Shown piece after piece: positions 18,037 to 27,863 of a stretch of 64,000 nt of DNA. Source of the stretch: Sphingobacterium rhinopitheci (GTDB lineage: Bacteria; Bacteroidota; Bacteroidia; Sphingobacteriales; Sphingobacteriaceae); NCBI RefSeq assembly GCF_022627575.1, contig NZ_JADEYQ010000003.1:310001-374000 (forward strand), read 5' to 3'. The notes under the pieces were generated by a model. It ran no database searches and was not told the origin of the DNA. It saw only the letters and a list, made by a program, of their open reading frames with translations. Every line of letters begins with the position of its first letter. Position 1 is the stretch's first letter. The position numbers and the translations under genes are program-made.

Positions 18037-19470
18037 CTAACTATATGATCCAATCAGCCCCATCCAAGAGGTACCGATCACCAAATATATTGCCAACAAT
18101 AACAAACCAATAATAAGACCATAGGTCCACCATGTTTTTAATTCTACATAGCCACTACCATAAAAAACAGGAGCAGGACCGTGACCATAATGTGTCAATG
18201 TACCGTACAAAGAACCTGTAAAGCCAAGCATCAATGCCAAGAGTAAAGGTGGTACACCCAACGAAATACCTACGGCCAATAATGCAGCATACATCGCTGC
18301 TACGTGTGCTGTAGCACTCGCAAATAGATAATGGCTAAAAAAATAAACGCCAACAAGAACTGGGAATGCATAATGCCAATGCATATCGCCCATCTCTGCT
18401 TTTACAAGCTCACTAAACCATTTGATAAATCCAAGTTCATTCAAGGAGCTAGCCATCATCACCAATACGGCAAACCATACAATAGTATCCCATGCCCCTT
18501 TTTCAGATTTTACATCTTCCCAAGTCAATACAGAGGTCAACAACAGAATAGATAGACCTATAAATGCTGTTGTCGTAGCATCCATACTAAATAAATCTCC
18601 TGTAATCCACAATACCAATAAGATTACAAAAGTGATAAGCATTAGTATTTCAGAGACTTTGAGACCACCCATCTCTTTTAATTTTTCACTTGCTATCTTA
18701 GGGGCATCAGCGGTCTTTTTTAACTCTGGCGGGTATATTTTGTATAATACAAATGGTATTAAAAAGAAAGATATAATCCCGGGCACAAATGCTGCACTGG
18801 CCCAAGACATCCACGTAATACTATATCCCATATCAGCAACAAACTTTTGACACATCGGATTACTTGCCGTACCTGTCAAAAACATAGACGAAGCGATAAG
18901 ATTTATATAATAACAATTGAGTGTCAAAAAAGAACCTATTTTTCGGTTGGTCTCGGGTTGCTGTGGGTCTGAACCAAAGTTCAAGGCCATAGACTTCATA
19001 ATAGGATATATAATACCACCACCACGCGCTGTATTGCTCGGTATAGCTGGTGCTAACACTAAATCCGCTAAGCCCAAACCATAGGCTAAGCCTAAAGTAC
19101 TCTTTCCAAAAATCTTGATAAAGAGATAGGCAATACGATTTCCTAATCCTGTTTTTATAAATCCACGAGCAATAAAAAAGGAGATACCAATCAACCATAT
19201 CACCTTATCCCCAAAACCCTTCAAACTTAAAGCTATAGACTTACCGGCTTCACCAGGAGCCAATAATTGAAATCCTGCTGTCAGACCTATTGCCAGCATA
19301 CACATCGTACCCATAGGTGCTGCCTTAAGTATAATCCCTAAGATGGTAGCGACAAAAATCGCAAATAAATGCCACGCTTCAGGGGTTACGCCGTCGGGTA
19401 TAGGGCAAAACCACAAACATAATCCTGCGACGAATGTTATGGCGAGATTTTTTAAATTAACTTCTTTCAT
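18037..19470 (-). CDS. DASS-family dicarboxylate or anion transporter
   Basis: This 477-residue membrane protein has about 12 hydrophobic segments and belongs to the divalent anion/sodium symporter family (SLC13, CitT and related). The first substrate-binding hairpin carries the SNT motif in PSNTARGGG (about residue 144). The second has SATAHVA in place of the common SNT, so its ion or substrate binding may differ. Succinate, malate, fumarate, citrate or 2-oxoglutarate are plausible substrates. It lies 17 bases after a porin gene and behind sdhCAB on the same strand, which supports C4-dicarboxylates. Na+ symport and antiport cannot be told apart. Confidence 0.87.
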   Translation of the reverse strand: MKEVNLKNLAITFVAGLCLWFCPIPDGVTPEAWHLFAIFVATILGIILKAAPMGTMCMLAIGLTAGFQLLAPGEAGKSIALSLKGFGDKVIWLIGISFFIARGFIKTGLGNRIAYLFIKIFGKSTLGLAYGLGLADLVLAPAIPSNTARGGGIIYPIMKSMALNFGSDPQQPETNRKIGSFLTLNCYYINLIASSMFLTGTASNPMCQKFVADMGYSITWMSWASAAFVPGIISFFLIPFVLYKIYPPELKKTADAPKIASEKLKEMGGLKVSEILMLITFVILLVLWITGDLFSMDATTTAFIGLSILLLTSVLTWEDVKSEKGAWDTIVWFAVLVMMASSLNELGFIKWFSELVKAEMGDMHWHYAFPVLVGVYFFSHYLFASATAHVAAMYAALLAVGISLGVPPLLLALMLGFTGSLYGTLTHYGHGPAPVFYGSGYVELKTWWTYGLIIGLLLLAIYLVIGTSWMGLIGSYS

Positions 19471-19487
19471 AATTTATATATTTATAG

Positions 19488-20654
19488 CTATTGAAGTCTA
19501 CATTGAAACTGTAGGAAGTATAAATTAGCGTCGTATGTCTTAGTATTTGGAATATTCTTTTTATAATTATCGATCTGTATTCCAAACTGAAGACGTGCAC
19601 CATAATCTTTTAGAAATTCAACACTTGCCATAGGAACTAAAGTTTGGCGTGGATTTGAATCTATTTTATAATTAGCATCGAGATATTCGTATCGACAAGA
19701 GAAATCTACCGCTTGCAGATGCTTCTTACCTATTACATACCGCAGATTGGGTAAGATATACACATCTCTTAATACATAATCTTTTAATGGCCCTTGTCGC
19801 ATATCTTCAGCAAGGCTAAAGTACAAGCTGTGATTGATCGCTTGTACTGCCTCCGCTTGAAATTGAATACTCAGCTTGTCTGTAAAGATAAGCCGGTATG
19901 TACCCTCTAAGCCGACAGCATGCACATTTTGTTGATGCTCCGTACCAAAGCCCGTACTAAACCCCAATGTAAGCTTACGCTTGGGATCAAATTCAAACCA
20001 AAATCGAGAAGAATAATGCTTCCCATTATTATCCGCTATTTTATTCTTCCCATTACCATTGGTCATAGAGGCCGAATAATTAAGGGGTACTTTACCGAGA
20101 TCTACAGATCCTGATATCCCGGCACCGACTTGAAAACTCTGCCAGCCATTACTCCCCAATAGATAGTATCCATTGGAAAAATCTATCGATTTGACAACAT
20201 CTACGGGGTGAGAATCCTCTATACCGAATGCTGGTCTAAATTGTCCTACTTGATATTTGAGGTACCTATTCACATTGTACTGCGCATAAGCATTCTCTAG
20301 TACACGTGTTTTGGGGTCTTGACGAAAATCTGCTAAATTGACAAGGGTAACAACGGATAAGTTTTTGGTTAAACTAGCATTCATAGATACACGCATACGT
20401 TTTATCTCATATGTATTGGTCACAAACTCCCCATCGCTGTGCTGAAGGCCTTCTACATCGACATTATTTTTTTTGCTGTATAGATAACGTGCCTGAAATA
20501 AACCACCTACTTTGAATTTAGGATACGTTTCTTCGGGTTCTTCAATATGATGATGTACTGTGTCAGCAGGATTGTCCGAAAAAGCATTTTGTGCACACAA
20601 GCAGTTGACAGATAGCGCAATAGTAACTATAGCTATAATTCCTTTATGATACAT
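19488..20654 (-). CDS. OprP/OprO-like outer-membrane porin
   Basis: The protein has 388 residues with a cleavable signal peptide (hydrophobic 5-18, then CLCAQNA). The rest alternates polar and aromatic residues as in a 16- or 18-strand beta-barrel. Blocks such as GLFQARYLYSKKN, KRMRVSMNASL and GQFRPAFGIED resemble the phosphate-selective porin O/P family, and the chain ends CRLQ. A His-rich stretch (HHHIEEPEE, residues about 34-42) precedes the barrel. It begins 6 bases after sdhB and lies before the DASS transporter, so it probably admits the transporter's anionic substrate through the outer membrane. Confidence 0.83.
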   Translation of the reverse strand: MYHKGIIAIVTIALSVNCLCAQNAFSDNPADTVHHHIEEPEETYPKFKVGGLFQARYLYSKKNNVDVEGLQHSDGEFVTNTYEIKRMRVSMNASLTKNLSVVTLVNLADFRQDPKTRVLENAYAQYNVNRYLKYQVGQFRPAFGIEDSHPVDVVKSIDFSNGYYLLGSNGWQSFQVGAGISGSVDLGKVPLNYSASMTNGNGKNKIADNNGKHYSSRFWFEFDPKRKLTLGFSTGFGTEHQQNVHAVGLEGTYRLIFTDKLSIQFQAEAVQAINHSLYFSLAEDMRQGPLKDYVLRDVYILPNLRYVIGKKHLQAVDFSCRYEYLDANYKIDSNPRQTLVPMASVEFLKDYGARLQFGIQIDNYKKNIPNTKTYDANLYFLQFQCRLQ

Positions 20655-20660
20655 AGCTCA

Positions 20661-21413
20661 TCACTTTTTAAATTTTAAAAAACTAGCACGGTTGTACTCA
20701 TAGTTCATCCTTGCGATATTTAAAACCGATATTCCTTGTGGACATTCAACTTCACAAGCTTCTGTATTGGAACAATGACCAAATTGTTCTTTGTCCATCT
20801 GTGCTATCATTTTAAGCGCACGCTGATCACGCTCTTCTTTCGCTTGTGGCAATAATGCCAATTGCGTGATCTTCGCTGATGTAAATAATGCAGCACTACC
20901 ATTTTTGCACGTAGCGACACAGGCACCGCAGCCAATACATGCGGCCGAATCAAATGCTGCCTCCGCTGTTTCATGGCCTACAGGAATTGTATTTGCCTCA
21001 GGCGCCTGACCTGTATTTACAGAGACGTAGCCCCCAGAAGAAATAATGCGATCAAATGCTCCTCGATCTACTTTCAAGTCTTTCTTTACCGGAAAACCTG
21101 CTGCACGAAAGGGCTCTATAAGAATAGTTTCATTATCCTTAAACTCCCGCATGTGCAGCTGACAAGTGGTTGTATTTTTTAAGGGACCGTGTGCAATACC
21201 GTTTATCACGACACCACATTGCCCGCAAATACCTTCACGACAGTCGTGATCAAATTCTACAGGTTCTTCGTTATTGGTGATTAACTGATTATTTAAGGTA
21301 TCCAGCATTTCGAGGAATGACATATGTGTATTTACATTGTCAAGCGTATATTCAACCAATTTCCCTTCAGAAACGCGGTCCTTTTGTCTCCAAATCTTTA
21401 AATATAACTTCAT
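20661..21413 (-). CDS. sdhB: Succinate dehydrogenase / fumarate reductase iron-sulfur subunit
   Basis: This 250-residue subunit carries three clusters between the flavin and the cytochrome. The 2Fe-2S ligands are in DCREGICGQCG, the 4Fe-4S ligands in CIGCGACVATCKNG, and the 3Fe-4S region in HCSNTEACEVECPQG. It is part of a three-subunit enzyme of the Bacteroidota/epsilonproteobacterial type. It starts 9 bases after the sdhA stop. Direction (succinate oxidation or fumarate reduction) cannot be decided from sequence alone. Confidence 0.95.
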   Translation of the reverse strand: MKLYLKIWRQKDRVSEGKLVEYTLDNVNTHMSFLEMLDTLNNQLITNNEEPVEFDHDCREGICGQCGVVINGIAHGPLKNTTTCQLHMREFKDNETILIEPFRAAGFPVKKDLKVDRGAFDRIISSGGYVSVNTGQAPEANTIPVGHETAEAAFDSAACIGCGACVATCKNGSAALFTSAKITQLALLPQAKEERDQRALKMIAQMDKEQFGHCSNTEACEVECPQGISVLNIARMNYEYNRASFLKFKK

Positions 21414-21422
21414 AGACTACTA

Positions 21423-23351
21423 TTATTTATAACTACGGATAGTTGGTTGAACAAATTCAAATGTTAAATCTTCTTTATTGAGGATAGGCTCGGAATCCAC
21501 CATACCAGGCCATTCCCATGCCGATATAAATTGAAACTGCTCATCGTTGCGTTGTGCCTCTCCTTCCTCGGTTTGATACTCTTCTCTAAAATGAGCACCA
21601 CATGATTCATCTCGTGTCAATGCATCGTAACACATCAAAATGCCGATTTCAAAATAATCTGCAACACGTCCTGCTTTTTCTAATTCGGCATTCATAGCTC
21701 CTGCTGTACCTGTTACATTTACATCGGTATAAAATTCCTCTTTCAGCTTCTTGATCTCCTTAATTGCAAATTCTAACCCTTCTTTATTTCGTGCTAATCC
21801 GCAGTAGTCATATAATAGCTTTCCTAGTTTTTTATGAAAATAATCTACCGTATACTTACCTTTAATAGTCAACAGATGATGAAGCTTTTCGTGAGCTTCT
21901 TTTTCAGCAACTTCAAATGCGACATCTTGTGTTGATATTTTACCTACTTTGATCTGATCTGACAGGTAATTGGCAATGGTATAGGGGGCAATAAAATAAC
22001 CATCTACAGAAGCTTGCAAGAGTGAGTTGGCGCCTAGACGATTAGCCCCGTGATCCGCAAAATTGGCCTCTCCCAAGGCAAACAACCCTGGAATAGTCGT
22101 CATCAGTTCATAATCTACCCACAGTCCACCCATCGAAAAATGCGCTGCTGGAGAGATCATCATAGGCTCTTTATAGGCATTGATACCCGTTATCTTTTCA
22201 TACATATTAAACAAGTTGCCGTATTTCTCGGCTATTTTTGCTTGTCCCTGCTCACGTATAGCTTTAGAGAAATCTAGATAAACAGCATTTTTTAAAGCTC
22301 CTATGCCATGTCCTGCATCGATACGCTCTTTGGCGGCACGTGAAGAGATATCACGCGGCGCTAAGTTTCCAAATGCCGGATAGCGTCTTTCTAAGTAGTA
22401 ATCACGCTCCTCTTCCGGAATATCATTTGCCAATCTTGTCTCTTCTAGATTTTTGGGAACCCATATACGGCCATCATTGCGCAGCGATTCCGACATCAGC
22501 GTCAATTTAGACTGATAATCGCCTGACTGCGGCAACGATGTAGGATGTATTTGCGTCCAACTAGGCGAAGCAAAATAAGCTCCTTTTTTGTGTGCTCTCC
22601 ATATCGCGGATCCATTACAACCCATCGCGAGTGTAGACAGATAATATATTTTCCCAAATCCTCCTGTCGCTAATACAACAGTATGCGCTGCATGGCGTTC
22701 TAATTCTCCTGTTTCGAGATTACGTGCAATAATCCCTCGTGCTTTGCCATCGATCACCACCAAATCCAACATCTCATGTGAAGAATACAATTGAACAGAT
22801 CCTTTATCTACTTGACGCATCAAAGCTTGGTAAGTTCCCAACAACAATTGTTGTCCTGTTTGTCCTCGCGCATAGAATGTCCTACTTACTTGAACGCCAC
22901 CAAAGGAACGGTTATTTAAATAACCAGCATACTCACGTCCAAAAGGAACCCCTTGTGCTACAGCCTGATCGATCAGATTTACAGAGCATTCCGCGAGGCG
23001 GTATACATTCGCTTCTCGTGCTCTAAAATCACCTCCTTTGAGGGTATCGACAAACATACGGTAAACACTATCGCCGTCATTCTTATAATTTTTAGCCGCA
23101 TTAACCCCACCTTGAGCAGCTACAGAGTGTGCTCTACGTGGTGAATCTTGAAAACAAAAGGCTTTCACATTATAACCCAATTCGCCCATTGAAGCCGCTA
23201 ATGAAGCACCTGCTAATCCGGTTCCAACAACAATAACATCTAATTTTTTCCGATTGGCGGGGTTTACTAATCGTGCTGTTTTTTTATAATTTGACCACTT
23301 TTCCTCCAGTGGGCCTTGCGGTATTTTAGCATCTAATTTCATAGCCAGCAT
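21423..23351 (-). CDS. sdhA: Succinate dehydrogenase / fumarate reductase flavoprotein subunit
   Basis: This 642-residue catalytic subunit binds FAD covalently and interconverts succinate and fumarate. It has the N-terminal dinucleotide motif [12 protein letters not shown], the [12 protein letters not shown] block with the FAD-linked His, the HPTSLP segment, and the catalytic Arg region [13 protein letters not shown]. The ATG at 23351 overlaps the sdhC stop by one base (TAATG); a second ATG three codons later is also possible. The gene order sdhC-sdhA-sdhB is the usual Bacteroidota order. Confidence 0.96.
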   Translation of the reverse strand: MLAMKLDAKIPQGPLEEKWSNYKKTARLVNPANRKKLDVIVVGTGLAGASLAASMGELGYNVKAFCFQDSPRRAHSVAAQGGVNAAKNYKNDGDSVYRMFVDTLKGGDFRAREANVYRLAECSVNLIDQAVAQGVPFGREYAGYLNNRSFGGVQVSRTFYARGQTGQQLLLGTYQALMRQVDKGSVQLYSSHEMLDLVVIDGKARGIIARNLETGELERHAAHTVVLATGGFGKIYYLSTLAMGCNGSAIWRAHKKGAYFASPSWTQIHPTSLPQSGDYQSKLTLMSESLRNDGRIWVPKNLEETRLANDIPEEERDYYLERRYPAFGNLAPRDISSRAAKERIDAGHGIGALKNAVYLDFSKAIREQGQAKIAEKYGNLFNMYEKITGINAYKEPMMISPAAHFSMGGLWVDYELMTTIPGLFALGEANFADHGANRLGANSLLQASVDGYFIAPYTIANYLSDQIKVGKISTQDVAFEVAEKEAHEKLHHLLTIKGKYTVDYFHKKLGKLLYDYCGLARNKEGLEFAIKEIKKLKEEFYTDVNVTGTAGAMNAELEKAGRVADYFEIGILMCYDALTRDESCGAHFREEYQTEEGEAQRNDEQFQFISAWEWPGMVDSEPILNKEDLTFEFVQPTIRSYK

Positions 23352-24010
23352 TAATTATGAGTGAAATAAATATAAATGGGCATCAGCGCAAAGCCTACAC
23401 AAATAGCAATAGCGTATACCATGCCGAAAATATTAATCCAACGGACAAACTTAGGGTGGAATAAACCTAAGGTTCGGATTCCACTAGAAATACCTTGGAT
23501 TAAGTGATACGCCAATGCTGCCATAGCAATCACATAAACGATGACAAGCCAACCCTGTTGAAATGCGGTGACAACAACGGTGTATAAGTCTTTATGGCCC
23601 CAAGGGTCTAATCCGATGGATCCAAACTTATACACGTACCAAAAATTCTGAAAATGCAATACGATAAAAATCAATATTATCGTACCCAATATGCCCATAT
23701 TACGGCTATACCATTTGCTAGATCGACCTCTGTTGTCCGTAGAATAATGACCTCCAGCTTTTCTATTGATCGTAGAGATTATTAATGCATAAATAGCATG
23801 CAAGATGATGGATAAATACAACACATAAGAAACTAACTTGACGAAGATATTGCCCGTCAAAAAGCTAGAATACATATTAAAGCTTTTTCGTGCTTCTTCT
23901 GGCGCTAAAAAAAGCTGCGTGTTTCCTAAGAAATGGATGAGCAAGAAAAAACATAAAAATAAACCTGTACAGGCCATTATTATTTTACGAATCTGTGTGT
24001 TCATAGGCAT
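23351..24010 (-). CDS. sdhC: Succinate dehydrogenase cytochrome b subunit
   Basis: This is a membrane anchor of about 219 residues with five predicted hydrophobic segments and conserved histidines ([35 protein letters not shown]), typical of the single-chain di-heme b558 subunit of Bacteroides and Bacillus types. There is no separate sdhD. I chose the ATG at 24010; an ATG at 24004 fits equally well, and the longer frame would need a TTG. It passes electrons between the iron-sulfur subunit and menaquinone. Confidence 0.92.
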   Translation of the reverse strand: MPMNTQIRKIIMACTGLFLCFFLLIHFLGNTQLFLAPEEARKSFNMYSSFLTGNIFVKLVSYVLYLSIILHAIYALIISTINRKAGGHYSTDNRGRSSKWYSRNMGILGTIILIFIVLHFQNFWYVYKFGSIGLDPWGHKDLYTVVVTAFQQGWLVIVYVIAMAALAYHLIQGISSGIRTLGLFHPKFVRWINIFGMVYAIAICVGFALMPIYIYFTHN

Positions 24011-24332
24011 ATGATTAATCAATAAACTTCAGTGATGATTTATTTCAACGATAATTAGGTAAGGGCAAATTGAAAACAGGTAGTAGCTAAGTAATAACTA
24101 ATGATGAAAACACGAATACAGCAATAATTGTTTCACTATATTGAAATTTTTTTTACAACTAGTAAAAAGATTAGTGAATAATAAAAACTTAAAATGGGAA
24201 TATTTATTATTAAAAATTTCTGGAATAAAAGCCTCTAAGCTTCTTTTATTCAAAACAAATCAGGATATTATATAATAGAAAAGCGGAACCATTATATGAT
24301 TCCGCTTTTCTATTATATAATTACGAGTAAGT
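24011..24332. other. Intergenic region between the S9 peptidase and sdhC
   Basis: This 322-base gap separates the peptidase gene (stop at 24333) from the sdhC start, both on the minus strand. It holds the long terminator hairpin at 24267-24321 and, closer to sdhC, AT-rich sequence that must contain the sdh promoter. I found no exact TAnnTTTG match there; TCAATTTG near 24066-24073 (minus strand) is one mismatch away. I saw no small gene. Confidence 0.5.
24267..24321. terminator. Long hairpin terminator after the S9 peptidase
   Basis: A near-perfect stem of about 22 bp (core AGAAAAGCGGAA with TTCCGCTTTTCT, after swapping arms) has an 11-base loop at 24289-24299. It begins 12 bases past the stop of the minus-strand peptidase gene. 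The T-rich arm ends TTTTCTATTATA on either strand, so it may work in both directions. Confidence 0.82.
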
Positions 24333-26735
24333 TTATTTATTCTTCAAATATTTTTCTAAAAATTGGTCTTGCTCCCACAATAAATGGAAGATATTCTCTT
24401 TTGCTGCATATCCATGTGATTCACGAGGAAGGATAACCATACGAACAGGCGCACCCAAATTTTTCAAGGCTTGAAAATAACGCTCCGTTTGCAACGTAAA
24501 TGTACCTGGATTATTGTCTGCAGCACCGTGTACTAACAACATGGGTGTTTTCATCTTATTGGCACTCATAAATGGTGACATCGTTATATATAACTCCGGA
24601 TCATCCCAAAAATTACGCTGTTCGGTCTGAAAACCAAATGGTGTCAATGTACGATTGTAAGCTCCAGATCGTGCAATACCGGCCGCAAACAAATCAGAAT
24701 TAGATAATAAATGTGCTGTCATAAAAGCACCATAAGAATGCCCGCCTACAGCGACTTTTTTACGATCTATAACACCTAAAGCATCAACAGCATTAATCGC
24801 CGCTTCGGCATTAGCAACCAATTGTGGAATAAATGTATCATTAGGTTCTTGATCACCCTCACCTACAATTGGGAAAGCGGCATTATCCAATACTGCATAT
24901 CCCCTATTCACCCAATAAATGAAAGAACCATAACTCGGAAAAGTAAACTCTTTCGGATTGGCCGTACTCTGCCCTGCCGTGCTTTTATCTTTATATTCAC
25001 GTGGATAGGCCCATATTAAAAGTGGCAATTTACCGTCTTTCTCCTTATCATACCCAGCAGGAAGATATAGCGTTCCCGAAAGATCAACGCCATCGTTACG
25101 CTTATAGTTCAACACTTCCTTATGAACAGCTTCTAAAGGCTTAAAAGGATTTTCAATTGTCGTAATAGCCTTTTGCTTTCCTGTTTTAATATTCTTAGCA
25201 TAATAGTTTGGATATTGTGAAGCAGATTGAAGCGACACTAATATTTCACCTTTAGGGACATCTATTATTTCTGTAATACGCTCTTGCAAATCTGAAGGCT
25301 TAGCTGTATAAATACGTTTTTTCTTAAGCGTCTTTAAATCTAATTCATCAATAAAAGGAAATTCTCCATCTTTCGTAAATCCAGGACCCACAAAATAAGA
25401 TTTATCCTTATTGATGTACATCGTGTACATACCTAGATCATTTTTCTCTCTATGTGGCTTTCCAGGATCCGAGTAAATATCTTGATTATTGCGGTCTATT
25501 AAAAGTTGTGATTTCCCAGAACTAGGATTTAATAAAAAAGTCTTTGTATTGCGCGTATCATACCAGCTCGAAGAAACTAAAGCATAGCTATCATTACCCC
25601 AAATAATACCTGCAAATCGATCCTTTACCTTAGTTAGCGATGTTGGTTCACCCGTAAACGGATATTCTAAGGTAAATAATTCATCTCTAAAATCTACCGT
25701 CTTATTCGCATCACCACCATCTAAAGCTTGTACAAAGAATAAAGTCGAAGGCTTGTCAGCGCGCCAGGTCAACATACGTCGCCCCGGACGAGTTGATGAA
25801 AATCCTTTTGGCATTACTTCCATCAATGGCGTCTCATTGACTTTAGCAATCAACTGACCCGATACATCATAAAGATCGGTCTCTTGTGGGAAGGAATTAT
25901 AAGATACGACATAGGAAAATGGTTTTTTTAATTTCGATACTAAAGCATACTTACCATCAGGTGAAAGATTCGCTTGTGTATACATAGCAGCATCCAAAAA
26001 TTTGGTCTGTTTACCATTTAAATCTATCCAGAATAAAGCCGCTGTAGCCAATGATTCAAAATCCTGCTCGTCTTGTGGATTTTTCAACAAATCTTGATAG
26101 GTACGCAATTGGGAAACCTTACCTAAACTAGTCGAAACAACAGGGCCTGCGGGTATATCCTTACTATGATCGACCAAAGCAGAACGATTAGCTGGGGATT
26201 TACTTATTAAAAAACCTTCCGAATTACGTAACCATTGATAAGGATTATTCAATACAGCATTCAAATCATATTCTGTGAGTTGCTTAGCTTTCTTAGTGGC
26301 TACATCAATAAGCCATAATGCGACACCAGCATCATTAGTATGTGTGAAAGCAATCTTTTGACCATCTGCAGAAAAAGAAACATTGGAAATAAGTGCATTG
26401 GCAGGCAAGCCTACAATATCAAATTCTTCTGCCGTACGTGCAGACTTTAAACGCAGATTGTTAAAATAATTCTCAGTACTCGAAATACGTGTTTTTGCAT
26501 TGATACGTAATCCAGCAAGCTTAATTTCCTCTTGTCCTAATTCTTCTAATGTCTTATAAGTAGGACGGTAGCTCATTAAGACCCAGGCCTTATCGGGACT
26601 CATATTGATCATTGGTGGTCGCGCATAGTCCGCTAAGGTTAGTATTTCAGCTACTGGCTTTTGAAAGGTTAAATTCTCTTGTGCTAAACTATTTGTCGCA
26701 GTTAGTACTAACAGCAAAAATGACAATTTCTTCAT
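24333..26735 (-). CDS. Secreted S9 (prolyl oligopeptidase) family peptidase, S9D-like
   Basis: This 800-residue protein has a signal peptide (MKKLSFLLLVLTATNSLA). An N-terminal region of about 500 residues looks like a beta-propeller, with several DLYDVSGQ- or LDLKTLKK-type strands, and is followed by an alpha/beta-hydrolase domain. The catalytic triad is readable: Ser667 in GGHSYGAF, Asp740 in HGAADNNPG and His773 in RESHGYAA. The GGHSYGAFM context resembles plant and bacterial glutamyl endopeptidases (S9D) more than DPP IV; the specificity is inference. It probably acts in the periplasm or outside the cell. It has its own terminator and appears monocistronic. Confidence 0.88.
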   Translation of the reverse strand: MKKLSFLLLVLTATNSLAQENLTFQKPVAEILTLADYARPPMINMSPDKAWVLMSYRPTYKTLEELGQEEIKLAGLRINAKTRISSTENYFNNLRLKSARTAEEFDIVGLPANALISNVSFSADGQKIAFTHTNDAGVALWLIDVATKKAKQLTEYDLNAVLNNPYQWLRNSEGFLISKSPANRSALVDHSKDIPAGPVVSTSLGKVSQLRTYQDLLKNPQDEQDFESLATAALFWIDLNGKQTKFLDAAMYTQANLSPDGKYALVSKLKKPFSYVVSYNSFPQETDLYDVSGQLIAKVNETPLMEVMPKGFSSTRPGRRMLTWRADKPSTLFFVQALDGGDANKTVDFRDELFTLEYPFTGEPTSLTKVKDRFAGIIWGNDSYALVSSSWYDTRNTKTFLLNPSSGKSQLLIDRNNQDIYSDPGKPHREKNDLGMYTMYINKDKSYFVGPGFTKDGEFPFIDELDLKTLKKKRIYTAKPSDLQERITEIIDVPKGEILVSLQSASQYPNYYAKNIKTGKQKAITTIENPFKPLEAVHKEVLNYKRNDGVDLSGTLYLPAGYDKEKDGKLPLLIWAYPREYKDKSTAGQSTANPKEFTFPSYGSFIYWVNRGYAVLDNAAFPIVGEGDQEPNDTFIPQLVANAEAAINAVDALGVIDRKKVAVGGHSYGAFMTAHLLSNSDLFAAGIARSGAYNRTLTPFGFQTEQRNFWDDPELYITMSPFMSANKMKTPMLLVHGAADNNPGTFTLQTERYFQALKNLGAPVRMVILPRESHGYAAKENIFHLLWEQDQFLEKYLKNK

Positions 26736-27196
26736 AGTTAATTGATTATTTTCATAAAAGTTTAAACTTCATTCTATAAAGTTGTTATCCATCTGATACT
26801 TAAGCAGAAGTATTTTTTGAAGGTTAATAAAAGTAAAGTTCGACAAAAAATATACGCATATTTCTTGATATTTAAATAAAATAAAGTGAAATATGACAAT
26901 AAAAAAATTTGCTTTTTTCAGATGTTTAACTTAGTCCTTAAAAGACATTTTAAAGTTATCAACATTTATTAACCACTGAAAAACAACCCTTTAACAAACC
27001 TACACATCACCTAACAAACATCTAACACTTGTACTGTGGAAAATGTGGAAAAGTATGGTTAGCGCTCACAATAAAAATATATGATATTTGTTTGGTCGAG
27101 ATTAAAACTGTTTCGGAACAAGCGTTTTTTTTATAAACTTCTAGTACTCTTTTTTCCCTTTTTATGACAAAGGAGATACTATCAAAATATATACAC
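26736..27196 (+). other. AT-rich divergent intergenic region upstream of the nrd operon
   Basis: This 461-base gap holds promoters for the minus-strand peptidase and the plus-strand nrd genes. It is very AT-rich near 26820-26930. It carries DnaA-box-like 9-mers: TTATCAACA at 26956-26964 and two directly abutting copies of TGTGGAAAA at 27035-27052. I saw no gene and no exact TAnnTTTG element. An AAAGGAG sequence lies at 27169-27175, about 20 bases before the chosen nrdH start. Confidence 0.6.
27035..27052. repeat. Tandem 9-mer pair, DnaA-box-like
   Basis: TGTGGAAAA occurs twice head to tail with no spacer. Its reverse complement TTTTCCACA fits the relaxed DnaA-box consensus TTWTNCACA. The pair lies about 145-160 bases upstream of the nrd genes. 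DnaA binding is inferred only. Confidence 0.5.
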
Positions 27197-27433
27197 ATGG
27201 CTAGAATCATTAAATTCGAAAAAAATGACTGTGCACCATGCGCACAAGTATCAGCATACTTAGATAATAAAGGTGTTTCCTATGAGACCGTAAATCCATT
27301 TGACGAGCCAGAATTAGCCGTAAAATTTAAGGTTCGTACGGTTCCTACTTTAATTGTATTAGAAAATGATGAAGTGAAGTTTCGTGTTATAGGTTTCAAA
27401 CCTGAAGAAATAGAGCAAGCATTAGCACAATAA
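27197..27433 (+). CDS. Thioredoxin-fold protein, NrdH-like
   Basis: From the ATG at 27197 this is a 78-residue thioredoxin-fold protein with the redox motif CAPC near residue 12 and the cis-proline segment RTVPTLIV. The frame also allows an ATG at 27164, but the fold starts at ARIIKF. The GFKPEEI segment recalls the GFRPD of NrdH redoxins. Its place directly before nrdI, nrdE and nrdF suggests it reduces the class Ib ribonucleotide reductase. It could also be a general small thioredoxin; the CAPC motif is not the CxQC of classical NrdH. Confidence 0.8.
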   Translation: MARIIKFEKNDCAPCAQVSAYLDNKGVSYETVNPFDEPELAVKFKVRTVPTLIVLENDEVKFRVIGFKPEEIEQALAQ

Positions 27434-27455
27434 ATTACCATTAAATCGAAAAAAG

Positions 27456-27863
27456 ATGTCATATCTATATTACGATAGTAAAACGGGTAACGTACAACGC
27501 TTTATCGATAAAGTAGTACAAATAACAGGATGGACCGCCATTCGTATAGACAACACTATACGTATTGAGGAACCTGGTCATTTGATAACTTTCACCACTA
27601 ATTTTGGACAAATACCTGCTGTTAGTGATGAATTTTTAGTAAATAATGTAGCCAAGATATATTCGGTTACATCAAGTGGAAACCGCAATTGGGGTAGAAA
27701 CTTTGGCGTAGCAGCAGACAAAATTTCTGCTACATACGAAATCCCATTAGCTTTCAAATTTGAGCTCTCAGGGACAATGGAAGATATTAATCAATTTATA
27801 GATATAATTAAGAATCAATACTATGATAGCAAACGAGGTAGCAAAAAACTGGATATTGCTTAA
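27456..27863 (+). CDS. nrdI: NrdI flavodoxin-like protein
   Basis: The 135-residue protein has NrdI signatures: DSKTGNVQRFIDKV at the FMN-phosphate loop (about residues 7-20), SSGNRNWG near 73-80 and KFELSGTMEDI near 101-111. NrdI supplies oxidant for assembling the dimanganese-tyrosyl cofactor in the class Ib small subunit NrdF. It overlaps the start of nrdE by 41 bases, which points to coupled translation. Confidence 0.92.
   Translation: MSYLYYDSKTGNVQRFIDKVVQITGWTAIRIDNTIRIEEPGHLITFTTNFGQIPAVSDEFLVNNVAKIYSVTSSGNRNWGRNFGVAADKISATYEIPLAFKFELSGTMEDINQFIDIIKNQYYDSKRGSKKLDIA

Noticed and set aside
18860..19198. Minus-strand 112-codon frame rich in Tyr and Trp within the DASS gene
   Set aside because: It is an out-of-frame shadow of the transporter on the same strand.
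26736..27196. Chromosomal replication origin
   Set aside because: Only three good DnaA-like boxes are present, and dnaA, dnaN and other origin-linked genes are absent; a regulatory role for nrd is simpler.
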